6,973 nucleotides of DNA, from the NCBI GenBank assembly GCA_013791675.1, contig VMTI01000101.1:1-6973 (forward strand), read 5' to 3'. Positions 1 through 6,744 of the stretch are shown in pieces; positions within the stretch are counted from its first letter, which is position 1, and each line of letters begins with the position of its first letter. The translations under genes were made by a program, and so were the position numbers. This DNA is from a bacterium. GTDB lineage: Bacteria > CG03. The notes beneath the pieces are model-generated. The model did no database searches and was not told the origin of the DNA. It saw nothing but the letters and a program-made list of their open reading frames with translations.

Positions 1-93
1 CGCAGGCTAAAGTACCCAAAGGGTATTATAATCTGCGGCTACTAAACCTGTGTCTATTTTGGAATCAAAACAGGGAAAAGCCCGTAAAAACGG
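1..93 (+). promoter_or_regulatory. Structured 5' leader RNA; possible truncated riboswitch
   Basis: Three stem-loops can be drawn in this non-coding leader. Stem A pairs CGCAG (1-5) with CTGCG (33-37) and encloses TACCC (13-17) paired with GGGTA (21-25). The two helices are separated by an internal loop of GCTAAAG (6-12) against TTATAAT (26-32). Stem B pairs CCTG (47-50) with CAGG (71-74) and TTTTG (57-61) with CAAAA (66-70), with six bases bulged on the 5' side. Stem C pairs CCGT (82-85) with ACGG (90-93). The arm with an internal CTAAAG facing a TAT-rich strand resembles, from memory, the tetraloop-receptor arm (P3) of class I cyclic-di-GMP riboswitches. The 5' half would lie before base 1, so this cannot be confirmed here. 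No U-tract follows any stem, so none is a clear terminator. A TATAAT at 27-32 has no matching -35 box. Confidence 0.25.
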
Positions 94-119
94 ATGTTAG
101 AAAACAATAATATTAGACT

Positions 120-872
120 ATGACGGCGTACAGGATAATTCTTATTTTCACCGCGGGTCTGGCAGCGGGTTTTATTAATGTACTTGCCGGAGGCGGGTCT
201 CTTATGACGGTGCCTCTCCTTATGTTTTTAGGACTGCCCGGTGCGGTGGCTAACGGCACAAACAGAATAGCTCTTATTGCGCAAAGCTTTGCGGCGACGG
301 CGAATTTCAGGAGGAAGGGCTATTTTGATTTAAAATTCGGCCTTCTCGCCGCGCTTCCAGCCGCCGCGGGGGCGGTGATAGGTTCGTCGCTTGCTGTGCG
401 ATGCCCCGACGAGCTTTTTAAAAAAATATTTACAGCGGTCATAATATTTTTTCTCTTTACTATGCTGCTTAAGAGAAAAACCAAAAAAGAATCGCTCGTG
501 GAAGAGATTTTTTCCGGCGGGAAAAAGGCCGTCATAGCGGCGGTTTTTTTCTGCGCGGGCATTTACGGTGGTTTTGTGCAGGGCGGGATAGGATTTATAA
601 TAATCGCGGCTCTTTCGGCGCTCACGGGATTTTCACTTATTAAAATCAACAGTGTAAAAGTGTTTGTAATAGCCGTTTATCTTGTGCCCGCCATAGCTAT
701 TTTCGCCATGAACGGAAAGGTGGACTGGGCGACGGGTTTTGTTCTTGCCGCCGGAAATTCCGCTGGCGCTATTTTGGGTTCGTCCGCCGCTGTGAAGAAA
801 GGAGACCCCTTTATTAAGGAAATTCTTTTTGTGTCGCTTGCGGCCATTGCCGTGAAACTTTTTTTCTTTTAA
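120..872 (+). CDS. TSUP (TauE/SafE) family membrane transporter
   Basis: This is a 250-residue polytopic inner-membrane protein of the TSUP family, whose characterised members move sulfite, sulfonates or other small organic anions. The family's two-fold internal repeat is visible. Repeat one begins with a hydrophobic helix and a glycine-rich AGGGS (residues 23-27), followed by VP at 31-32 and the GTNR stretch at 46-49. Repeat two begins around residue 145, with GGIG at 155-158 and a matching NSVK at 177-180. A basic, charged segment (about 117-137) separates the halves. The length is normal for the family. ATG 120 is the first start after an in-frame TAG at 114-116, and no good Shine-Dalgarno precedes it. 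It lies 85 bases before the amidohydrolase on the same strand and may or may not share its transcript. The substrate cannot be read from sequence; linkage to heterocycle metabolism is inferred from position only. Confidence 0.88.
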   Translation: MTAYRIILIFTAGLAAGFINVLAGGGSLMTVPLLMFLGLPGAVANGTNRIALIAQSFAATANFRRKGYFDLKFGLLAALPAAAGAVIGSSLAVRCPDELFKKIFTAVIIFFLFTMLLKRKTKKESLVEEIFSGGKKAVIAAVFFCAGIYGGFVQGGIGFIIIAALSALTGFSLIKINSVKVFVIAVYLVPAIAIFAMNGKVDWATGFVLAAGNSAGAILGSSAAVKKGDPFIKEILFVSLAAIAVKLFFF

Positions 873-883
873 AAACTTAATTT

Positions 884-901
884 CCGTCGAAAAATTGACG
901 G
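884..901. repeat. Short inverted repeat in the intergenic gap
   Basis: CCGTC (884-888) and GACGG (897-901) form a perfect five-base dyad that extends by one G-T and one A-T pair around an AAAA loop. It starts 12 bases after the transporter stop codon. It lacks a following T-run on the + strand, so it is a poor intrinsic terminator. Its right arm overlaps a TTGACG that could serve as a -35 box, so an operator or a weak attenuator are alternatives. Confidence 0.3.
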
Positions 902-921
902 TGATGTGCAAATATGATAAC
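895..921 (+). promoter_or_regulatory. Weak promoter candidate for the amidohydrolase-hydroxylase cluster
   Basis: TTGACG (895-900) matches a sigma-70 -35 box at five of six positions. The best -10 match, TATGAT (913-918), is only 12 bases away, which is too close. GATAAC (916-921) gives a 15-base spacer but is a poorer -10 match. The location is sensible, because this is the only gap over 20 bases between coding genes. The spacing problem keeps the confidence low. Confidence 0.2.
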
Positions 922-951
922 CTTAATTCCTGAAATTGAAGGAATAGGAGG
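921..951 (+). promoter_or_regulatory. Hairpin immediately upstream of a consensus ribosome binding site
   Basis: AGGAGG (946-951) is a full-consensus Shine-Dalgarno placed six bases before ATG 958 and fixes that start. Directly before it, CCTTAATT (921-928) can pair with AATT (934-937) and AAGG (939-942), leaving one bulged G. An alternative pairing is ATTCC (926-930) with GGAAT (941-945). Neither buries the Shine-Dalgarno itself. The two pairings are mutually exclusive, so a translational control role is possible but unproven. Confidence 0.35.
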
Positions 952-957
952 TTTTGT

Positions 958-2181
958 ATGGAACTTTTGATCAGAAACGCTCAGCTTAGAAAACAGAAAG
1001 GCCTTGTTGACATAGCCGTTGATAAGGGTAAAATTGTCAAAATCGCCAAAAGCATAAAGGCGCGCGCCGCTAAAGTTATAGATGCCGGCGGCAATCTTGT
1101 CACAGAACCCTACTGCAACGCTCATCTTCATTTGTGCAAAGTCTGGACTCTGCAGATGATGGACGAGAAAGCTCTTAAAGATTATCACAGCTCCGATATG
1201 GGAAAGGCCATGACGGCGATAGAGTCGGCCGCCAAAGTGAAGGAAAAATACGACGAGAGATGGATAATAAAAAATGTCAGGAAAGCCGTGGAGCTTGCCA
1301 TGAAATATGGCAATCTTCACATAAGGGCTTTTGCGGACGTGGATTCAAAGGCGAAGCTTGAAGGTGTGAAAGCTCTCATCAAGGCGAGGGAAGAATACAG
1401 GGGGCTTGTGGATATACAGGTTGTCGCTTTTCCTCAGGACGGAGTTATAAGGGATCCCGGAGCGGAAGAGCTTGTCAAAAAAGCAATGGACCTCGGCGCG
1501 GATATCGTGGGAGGAATACCCTGGATTGAATACACGGAAGCGGATGAACTCGCGCACATACAGAAAATGATGGCTATCGCGAGAACATACAATAAGGATG
1601 TTTCCATGCTTGTGGACGACGCCGGAGACCCCACGCTCAAAACTCTTGAGATGTACGCGGTGGAGGCCATAAAAACCGGCTGGACGGGACGCTGCCTTGC
1701 TCAGCACGCGAGGGCCATGTGCCTGTACCCTAAACCTTATTTTCAGAAAGTTGTCGCGCTGCTTAAAAAAGCAAAGCTTGGTATTGTGACGGACCCTCAG
1801 ACGGGGCCGCTGCACGCGCGTGTGGGAGAACTTCTTGAGGAAGGCGCGCTGGTATGCATAGGCCAGGACGACATTTCCGACGCCTATTATCCCTACGGCA
1901 GAAACAACATGCTTGAAATCGCTTTTCTGGCGTCGCACCTTTTGTGGATGACGGGCGCGGGTGATATGGAAACGCTGTATGATATGATAACGGTAAACGG
2001 CGCGAAGGCCATGAACGTAAAAAATTACGGAATAAAAGAGGGCAATCCCGCCAGCTTCGTCGTGCTCGGAGTTGACAGCGTTCTTGAAGCTTTTAGAGCG
2101 CAGGAAGCTCCCGCGTATGTGATAAACGGCGGTAAAGTTATAGCCGAAACGAAAAACATCACAAAAATATATAAAAAATAA
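958..2181 (+). CDS. Cytosine-deaminase-like amidohydrolase with altered metal site
   Basis: This 407-residue protein belongs to the amidohydrolase superfamily and is closest in layout to bacterial cytosine deaminase (CodA). An N-terminal beta-sandwich strand region (1-48) leads into a TIM barrel and returns to the sandwich at about 360-400 (the GNPASFVVL and INGGKVIAE stretches). Expected residues present are H56 and H58 (NAHLHLCK), Q160 (VVAFPQDG, the substrate-binding Gln in CodA), H250 (AQHARAM) and D304 (GQDDISD). An ungapped comparison with remembered E. coli CodA puts L218 at the metal ligand His214 and D221 at the catalytic Glu217 (segment SMLVDDAGD, 216-224). Length is slightly below CodA. 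It is the first gene of the tight cluster, 19 bases before the hydroxylase large subunit, suggesting that both act on one heterocyclic compound. Deamination, ring hydrolysis or a non-standard reaction are all possible; calling it codA would overstate the evidence. Confidence 0.85.
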   Translation: MELLIRNAQLRKQKGLVDIAVDKGKIVKIAKSIKARAAKVIDAGGNLVTEPYCNAHLHLCKVWTLQMMDEKALKDYHSSDMGKAMTAIESAAKVKEKYDERWIIKNVRKAVELAMKYGNLHIRAFADVDSKAKLEGVKALIKAREEYRGLVDIQVVAFPQDGVIRDPGAEELVKKAMDLGADIVGGIPWIEYTEADELAHIQKMMAIARTYNKDVSMLVDDAGDPTLKTLEMYAVEAIKTGWTGRCLAQHARAMCLYPKPYFQKVVALLKKAKLGIVTDPQTGPLHARVGELLEEGALVCIGQDDISDAYYPYGRNNMLEIAFLASHLLWMTGAGDMETLYDMITVNGAKAMNVKNYGIKEGNPASFVVLGVDSVLEAFRAQEAPAYVINGGKVIAETKNITKIYKK

Positions 2182-2190
2182 AAATTGCAG

Positions 2191-2195
2191 GGAGG
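2191..2195 (+). promoter_or_regulatory. Ribosome binding site supporting a GTG start
   Basis: GGAGG lies five bases before GTG 2201. The next in-frame ATG is at residue 34, inside the conserved N-terminal region of the hydroxylase, so this site decides the GTG start. Confidence 0.8.
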
Positions 2196-2200
2196 ATAAA

Positions 2201-4531
2201 GTGAGTTTGAAATATGTAGGTAAAAATATCACAAGGCCTGATGCGATAAAAAAAATAACGGGCAAATCAGTTTTTCTTGACGACATAAAACTTAATGGGA
2301 TGCTTTACGCGGCGATTCTGACGCCGCCGACAGCACACGCGAAAATACTTTCCATAGACATATCCGCGGCCGAAAAAGAACCGGGCGTTATAAAAGTCGT
2401 TACGGGCAAGAACATAGATTTTCTTTTTGGCGATAATGTGAAAGACCGTGTGCCGATGGCAGTGGACAGAGTGCGCTATATAGGCGAGCCCGTCGCCGCG
2501 GTTATAGCGGAAAATCCCCATCAGGCGCAAATGGCTCTTAAAAAAATAGAGGTGAAATATAAAGAACTCCCCGTCTATATTGACGCAAGAGACGCTTTGA
2601 AAAAAAATGCCGTTCTCATTCATCCCGACAGCGCCGATTACTGGCATCTTCCGGGAATTGGGGCAGATGGGGGAACTAACATAGCCGATCATTATCTTCT
2701 CAATAAAGGGGATATTAAAAAAGGTTTCGGCGAAGCCGACCTTGTTGTTGAAGGTGAATTTAATTATCCCTTCAGTTCTTCCGCCGCGATAGAGCCTCAC
2801 GGCACAATAGCCCTGCATCACGAGGATGGAACCATAGAGATATGGTCGTCGTCCATATGCCCTTTTGTCATAAGAGAGGATATCGCCCATACATACAAAC
2901 TGCCGGTTTCTTCCGTCCGGGTGCATATCCCCGAAGTCGGCGGATGTTTCGGCTACAAGTCGGACGTCACTATTGAGCAGACAGTAGCATATATAGCGAG
3001 TTTTGTTCCCGGCCGTCCGGTAAAATGGGTAGCCAGCAGAAAAGAGGATTTTATTTCAACGCTTCTCGGCCACGGCATAAGAACAAAATTCAAGGTGGGT
3101 GTTACTAAAACCGGAAAACTCACGGCTTTGAAAACAACCATTCTTCATTCCACGGGAGCTTATGTGGATACGGGGCTTCATGTTATGAGAGGTTCCACGC
3201 ACAATTCCACAGGGACTTACGAATTCCCGAATTGTTATCTTGACGGTTATTCGGTTTATACAAATACGCCTCCCGTCGGCGCTTACAGGGGCTATGGGCA
3301 CCAGGAATCGCAGCTCGGCATGGAGAGGATGATGGATATTATCGCCCGAAAACTCGGCATGGACCCGTTTAAGCTCAGGGCAATGAATTATCTGGGCCCG
3401 GGTAAAAAGACATCTCTCGGAGAGTGGTTGTGGGAGAGCAACGGTAATGTAAAAAAATGCGCTGATATTGTCAGGAAAACAATTTTCACCGGAAAAAAGA
3501 AAAAAGAAGACTCCGAATATTATTACGGCAGAGGTTTTGCGGCGCTTATGAAATCGCCTAAGGGCGCGCCTTTTTCTTCAAAAAGCTGCTATCTGAAGTT
3601 TAATATTGACGGCAGCGTTTCCATAAACATGGGCGGAGCCGAGGTTGGGCAGGGCCTGCGGAATGTCGTGCGGCTTGTCGCGGCGGAAGTGTTGAAAATA
3701 GATCCTTCGCGCATAAGCGTTTACATGGAAATTGACACACAGTTTTCTCCGTGGGAGTGGCAGACAATAGGCTCCATGTTCACGATGCAGGGCGGCCGCG
3801 CCGTCGTGAGGGCGGCTGAAAAAGCCATACATCAGCTTAAAAAAACTGCGATGCAGGCGCTCAAATGTGATTATGATATGCTTGAATACGACGGGGATTA
3901 TATTTTCCTCTCATCTGATCCGAGCGTGAGGGTGAAGGTTTCGGCCCTGGCGCACGGGTATATGACCGAAGACGGTATAACTGTCGGAGAAGTCGTTCAC
4001 ACGACTTCTGACGCCAGGCTTCCGCGTTACTCCAACCCCGACGCCAACGGGCAGGGTTCAATGGGCGTGACCTACACATTCGGAGCGCAGGCCTGCGAAA
4101 TAAAAATAGAGAAAAAAACCGGGAAAATAATCGTGGATCATTTCGCGTCTGCCTTTGATGTCGGGCAGGTAATAAATCCAATTCAGATAAGAGGCCAGGT
4201 TGCCGGCGGCGTTATGATGGCGCTTGGCTCCACACTTCACGAGGAAACAAAATTTGATTCCGACGGGGTGTGCCTCAACCCGCGGTTTTCAAAATACAGA
4301 TTTCCGACGATAAATGACGCTCCGGCAAAACAGACAATTGAATTTGTTGAAACGCCCGGCAAGATAGGGCCTTTCGGCGCCCGCGGAATAGGCGAACATC
4401 CTGTTATAGGCGTGGCGCCGGCTGTGCTGAACGCTGTTTACGACGCTGTGGGAATAGATTTTTATGAAATCCCGCTTGACCCTGAACAAGTGAAGGCCGC
4501 GATAGAGGGTAAAAATAAAAAAGGGAGATAA
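2201..4531 (+). CDS. Xanthine-oxidase-family molybdopterin-binding large subunit
   Basis: This 776-residue subunit would carry the molybdenum cofactor and the substrate site of a molybdenum hydroxylase, which inserts water-derived oxygen into heterocycles or aldehydes. The N-terminal 'a/b hammerhead' domain spans about 1-130 (VGKNITRPDAIKKITG, then RYIGEPVAAV at 92-101). The cofactor domains follow, with GGCFGYK (247-253), AYRGYGHQES (361-370), GGAEVGQG (478-485) and GARGIGEHPVIG (727-738), where E732 matches the catalytic Glu. The GGxFGYK and RGYG loops and the GPFGA...GE ending resemble, from memory, the FAD-free aldehyde oxidoreductase of Desulfovibrio gigas as much as xanthine dehydrogenase. 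The CO dehydrogenase loop AYRCSFR is absent. The length is normal for a separate large subunit. It is followed three bases later by its iron-sulfur partner. Family assignment is firm; the substrate is unknown. Confidence 0.93.
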   Translation: MSLKYVGKNITRPDAIKKITGKSVFLDDIKLNGMLYAAILTPPTAHAKILSIDISAAEKEPGVIKVVTGKNIDFLFGDNVKDRVPMAVDRVRYIGEPVAAVIAENPHQAQMALKKIEVKYKELPVYIDARDALKKNAVLIHPDSADYWHLPGIGADGGTNIADHYLLNKGDIKKGFGEADLVVEGEFNYPFSSSAAIEPHGTIALHHEDGTIEIWSSSICPFVIREDIAHTYKLPVSSVRVHIPEVGGCFGYKSDVTIEQTVAYIASFVPGRPVKWVASRKEDFISTLLGHGIRTKFKVGVTKTGKLTALKTTILHSTGAYVDTGLHVMRGSTHNSTGTYEFPNCYLDGYSVYTNTPPVGAYRGYGHQESQLGMERMMDIIARKLGMDPFKLRAMNYLGPGKKTSLGEWLWESNGNVKKCADIVRKTIFTGKKKKEDSEYYYGRGFAALMKSPKGAPFSSKSCYLKFNIDGSVSINMGGAEVGQGLRNVVRLVAAEVLKIDPSRISVYMEIDTQFSPWEWQTIGSMFTMQGGRAVVRAAEKAIHQLKKTAMQALKCDYDMLEYDGDYIFLSSDPSVRVKVSALAHGYMTEDGITVGEVVHTTSDARLPRYSNPDANGQGSMGVTYTFGAQACEIKIEKKTGKIIVDHFASAFDVGQVINPIQIRGQVAGGVMMALGSTLHEETKFDSDGVCLNPRFSKYRFPTINDAPAKQTIEFVETPGKIGPFGARGIGEHPVIGVAPAVLNAVYDAVGIDFYEIPLDPEQVKAAIEGKNKKGR

Positions 4532-4534
4532 ATA

Positions 4535-5011
4535 ATGTCCGAAAAAATAACATTTAAAGTGAACGGCAGAGAAAAAACTGTTGAAATTGAAGGGTGGGAA
4601 AGGGGACTTGATGTTTTACGGGAAAATCTTGGTTTGACCGGTTCCAAACGCGGCTGTGACGACGCTACCTGCGGCGCATGTACGGTTGTGGTAAACGGTG
4701 AGGCGAAAAAAAGCTGTGTGCTTCTGGCGAAAAAACTTTCCGGCGCCGATATTCTCACGATAGAAGGTATTTCACAGGGGAAAAAACTTCACCCCATACA
4801 GAAAGCTCTGATAGAAGCCGGAGCCGTGCAGTGCGGCTACTGCACCCCCGGAATAGTGATGGAACTTTACGCGCTTTTTAACAAAAAATTATCGGCGTCA
4901 AAAAAAGAAATCAAAGACGCTCTCGCCAAGCATCTGTGCCGCTGCACCGGTTATGAGGCAATCTTTGAAGGCGCGCTCCTGGCTCAGCAAAATCTTAAAA
5001 AGAAAAGTTGA
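4535..5011 (+). CDS. [2Fe-2S] small subunit of the molybdenum hydroxylase
   Basis: This 158-residue protein is the electron-transfer subunit that would carry electrons from the molybdenum site through two [2Fe-2S] clusters. All eight ligands are present. The N-terminal ferredoxin-like domain has C41, C46, C49 and C61 (GCDDATCGACTV, where most relatives have an acidic residue or Gly in place of A44/T45). The C-terminal helical domain has C100 and C103 (QCGYCTPG) and C135 and C137 (CRCTGY). Length matches the CoxS/XdhC-type small subunits. GGGAG-like GGGAG at 4523-4527, inside the end of the large-subunit gene, sits seven bases before ATG 4535, indicating coupled translation. No FAD-binding medium subunit gene lies between or next to the two subunits. 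Electrons must therefore leave to another protein, possibly the flavoprotein pair encoded downstream. Confidence 0.95.
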   Translation: MSEKITFKVNGREKTVEIEGWERGLDVLRENLGLTGSKRGCDDATCGACTVVVNGEAKKSCVLLAKKLSGADILTIEGISQGKKLHPIQKALIEAGAVQCGYCTPGIVMELYALFNKKLSASKKEIKDALAKHLCRCTGYEAIFEGALLAQQNLKKKS

Positions 5012-5883
5012 ATTTACACAGTCAATCATGGATTTTTTTGTCCGCGAGCGTTCTGGTTTTTTCAGCCAGCGCCGCTATAAGTAAATCACCCGGCAGCAGT
5101 AAATCTTCGGGGCTTGTTATAAATGAGGAAAAATTTTCCTACATTAACTGGAATGTTCCGCATTTGAAAAAAACTGATTTTATAAACGGCATTTATGACG
5201 GCGACACCATTACGGTCGGAGACACTTCCTCCGACGAACCCGGAGAGGAATCTTCCGGCGAAGATAACGAGGTTATACGCTTTCTCGGAATGAACACGCC
5301 GGAAATTGCCCATCCCGAGCAGGGCTTTAACACTGACGAGCCCGGAGCCGCGGCGGCCACGGAATTTACAGCAAACGCGGTGTTTGAGAAAAAAGTTATT
5401 CTTGTCATAGACCCTGAGAATAAGGAGGGTGTTTTCGGAAGAACACTCGCTTTGATTTTTTATAAGGATGAGCGCGGCGATATGAGGTGCCTCAACTGGG
5501 AACTGCTTAAAAGAGGCCTGGCAAAAGAAAATTTGTGGGCGAACGATATGCTGTGCAATAAAAGCCAATGGCGCAATATGGCCAAGCTTGCCGAGTTGTC
5601 AACTCCCGCGGCTTTTATAGGTATGGGAAGGCAATCGCTCAAAGAAAGATTTGTTTATGACGCGCTTGAATTTTATAAACGCGGAGTCAACAAATTTCCG
5701 GATGCCGCGGATCTGAGAAAAGACCTTGCCGCGCTTTACGGTAAACTTGCTCAGTTAGAAAAAAACGCGCGTAAAAAGAAAGAATATAAAGACGGCGCAA
5801 TGTTTCACTGGCAGAAGCTGAAAGGCACAAAGTACGACGGCCTTGCGCGGAGCCGTATACAGCAGATTCTGATTACGCCGTAA
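5008..5883 (+). CDS. Exported staphylococcal-nuclease-fold protein with TPR-like tail
   Basis: This 291-residue protein overlaps the previous stop by four bases (TTGA). TTG 5008 is the only plausible start: an in-frame TAA lies at 4996-4998, the first in-frame ATG would fall inside the nuclease domain (residue 95), and only a weak purine-rich AAGAAAAG precedes it. Residues 8-23 form a hydrophobic segment ending in Ser/Ala, consistent with a signal peptide, though the n-region lacks Lys or Arg. The SNase domain (about 58-200) shows DGDT (64-67), R91, E99 (NTPE) and R145 (FGRTLA), matching staphylococcal nuclease Asp21, Arg35, Glu43 and Arg87. Asp40 is replaced by N96, a change I believe also occurs in other homologues. 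An acidic Asp/Glu/Ser insert (about 71-88) lengthens the loop between the first Asp and the Arg by about 11 residues. Residues 212-285 are helical and TPR-like. A nuclease role is unusual between redox genes; it may simply be co-transcribed. Confidence 0.8.
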   Translation: MNLHSQSWIFLSASVLVFSASAAISKSPGSSKSSGLVINEEKFSYINWNVPHLKKTDFINGIYDGDTITVGDTSSDEPGEESSGEDNEVIRFLGMNTPEIAHPEQGFNTDEPGAAAATEFTANAVFEKKVILVIDPENKEGVFGRTLALIFYKDERGDMRCLNWELLKRGLAKENLWANDMLCNKSQWRNMAKLAELSTPAAFIGMGRQSLKERFVYDALEFYKRGVNKFPDAADLRKDLAALYGKLAQLEKNARKKKEYKDGAMFHWQKLKGTKYDGLARSRIQQILITP

Positions 5884-5892
5884 TGAAAAATT

Positions 5893-6744
5893 ATGGTAAA
5901 TAAAATATCGTCAATTGAGGTGCTGAGCAATGAGCGCCTCGCCGCTGATGTGTTCTGCCTTATGTTTTACGCGCCGCATATCGCCTTTGCCGCCCGGGCA
6001 GGGCAGTTTGTTATGCTGATGGCTTATGATAAATCGGAGAGAATCCCTCTTACAATAGCCGAATCCGATGCCGCCGCGGGCTCAGTTACGGTGGTGTTTA
6101 AAGTGATGGGAAGAAGCACTTCCGACCTGAGTTTAATGAAAAAAGGCGAATCGCTTTTTTACGTTGCGGGCCCTCTGGGAAAGGCGACGGAGTTTCCCGC
6201 CTCCGGACGCGCGATTGCCGTGGGCGGAGGGATAGGCCTCGCTCTCATATTGCCGGTCATAAAGGAAATGCGGGATAAGGGGCTGTCTGTTACAACAATC
6301 GCGGGAGTGCGAGAAAAGAAATTCCTTTTCTGGGAGGATAAGCTCTCATCCGGAAGCGAAAAGTTTTATCTGACCAGTGATGACGGCTCCTGCGGCGGGA
6401 AGGGTTTTGTGACGGGGCCTCTCCGGCGGGAACTGGACGCGTCAAATGATATAAAAGCCGTTTACGCTGTGGGGCCTGTTATAATGATGAAGACGGTGGC
6501 GGATCTGACGAGAGAATACGGCGTTAAAACTATTGTGAGCCTCAACCCTATTATGGTTGACGGCACGGGAATGTGCGGGTCATGCAGGGTGAAGGTGTCA
6601 GGAAAGGTGCGTTTCGCCTGCGTTGACGGTCCTGATTTTGACGCCCACGAGGTGGATTTTGACGAGCTTCTTTCAAGGCTGACACTCTATAACGACAAGG
6701 AAAAAGAGGCTTTTGAAGCCGCGCATAAATGCCGATGCCTGTGA
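5893..6744 (+). CDS. NfnA-like FAD/NAD(P)/[2Fe-2S] flavoprotein subunit
   Basis: This 283-residue protein belongs to the ferredoxin-NADP reductase superfamily, in the group that includes PyrK and the small subunit of NADH-dependent ferredoxin:NADP oxidoreductase (NfnA, also annotated as sulfide dehydrogenase beta). The FAD-binding barrel (1-100) carries RIPLTIA (50-56). The NAD(P)-binding domain (about 105-215) begins with GGGIGLA (111-117). The C-terminal cluster motif has D223, C228, C231 and C243 (VDGTGMCGSC, then FACVDGP). Asp in the first ligand position matches Nfn enzymes, whereas PyrK uses four Cys. The gene starts nine bases after the nuclease stop, in the same frame and behind tandem TAA-TGA stops. 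It has no clear Shine-Dalgarno, and its end overlaps the next gene. The overlapping partner supports Nfn-type pairing over dihydroorotate dehydrogenase. It probably moves electrons between pyridine nucleotide and the partner; a link to the hydroxylase is inferred. Confidence 0.9.
   Translation: MVNKISSIEVLSNERLAADVFCLMFYAPHIAFAARAGQFVMLMAYDKSERIPLTIAESDAAAGSVTVVFKVMGRSTSDLSLMKKGESLFYVAGPLGKATEFPASGRAIAVGGGIGLALILPVIKEMRDKGLSVTTIAGVREKKFLFWEDKLSSGSEKFYLTSDDGSCGGKGFVTGPLRRELDASNDIKAVYAVGPVIMMKTVADLTREYGVKTIVSLNPIMVDGTGMCGSCRVKVSGKVRFACVDGPDFDAHEVDFDELLSRLTLYNDKEKEAFEAAHKCRCL

Noticed and set aside
27..32. TATAAT as a -10 promoter box for the transporter
   Set aside because: No -35-like sequence at the right distance, it lies inside a good stem-loop, and the region needed for evaluation is cut by the window start.
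82..93. CCGT/ACGG hairpin as an intrinsic terminator
   Set aside because: Only four pairs with an all-A loop and no following T-run on the + strand.
1345..2286. A 313-codon open frame on the - strand opposite the amidohydrolase
   Set aside because: Its translation is rich in Phe, Arg, His and Tyr with no recognisable domain, and the + strand protein has clear family motifs across the same bases. It is a product of codon bias.
2267..2926. A 219-codon open frame on the - strand opposite the hydroxylase large subunit
   Set aside because: No motif, no ribosome binding site and low-plausibility composition; the + strand gene is certain here.
2201..5011. Aerobic-type carbon monoxide dehydrogenase (CoxLS)
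   Set aside because: The large subunit lacks the Cys-containing AYRCSFR active-site loop and there is no CoxM gene between the subunits.
5028..5084. A short ATG-started reading frame just after the small-subunit stop, considered as the true start of the nuclease
   Set aside because: It is in a different frame from the nuclease domain and stops at 5082-5084. The TTG 5008 frame gives a continuous signal-peptide-like segment and the whole domain without a frameshift.
5893..6744. PyrK, electron transfer subunit of dihydroorotate dehydrogenase
   Set aside because: The first cluster ligand is Asp and not Cys, and the overlapping downstream gene begins like NfnB/GltD, not like PyrD.
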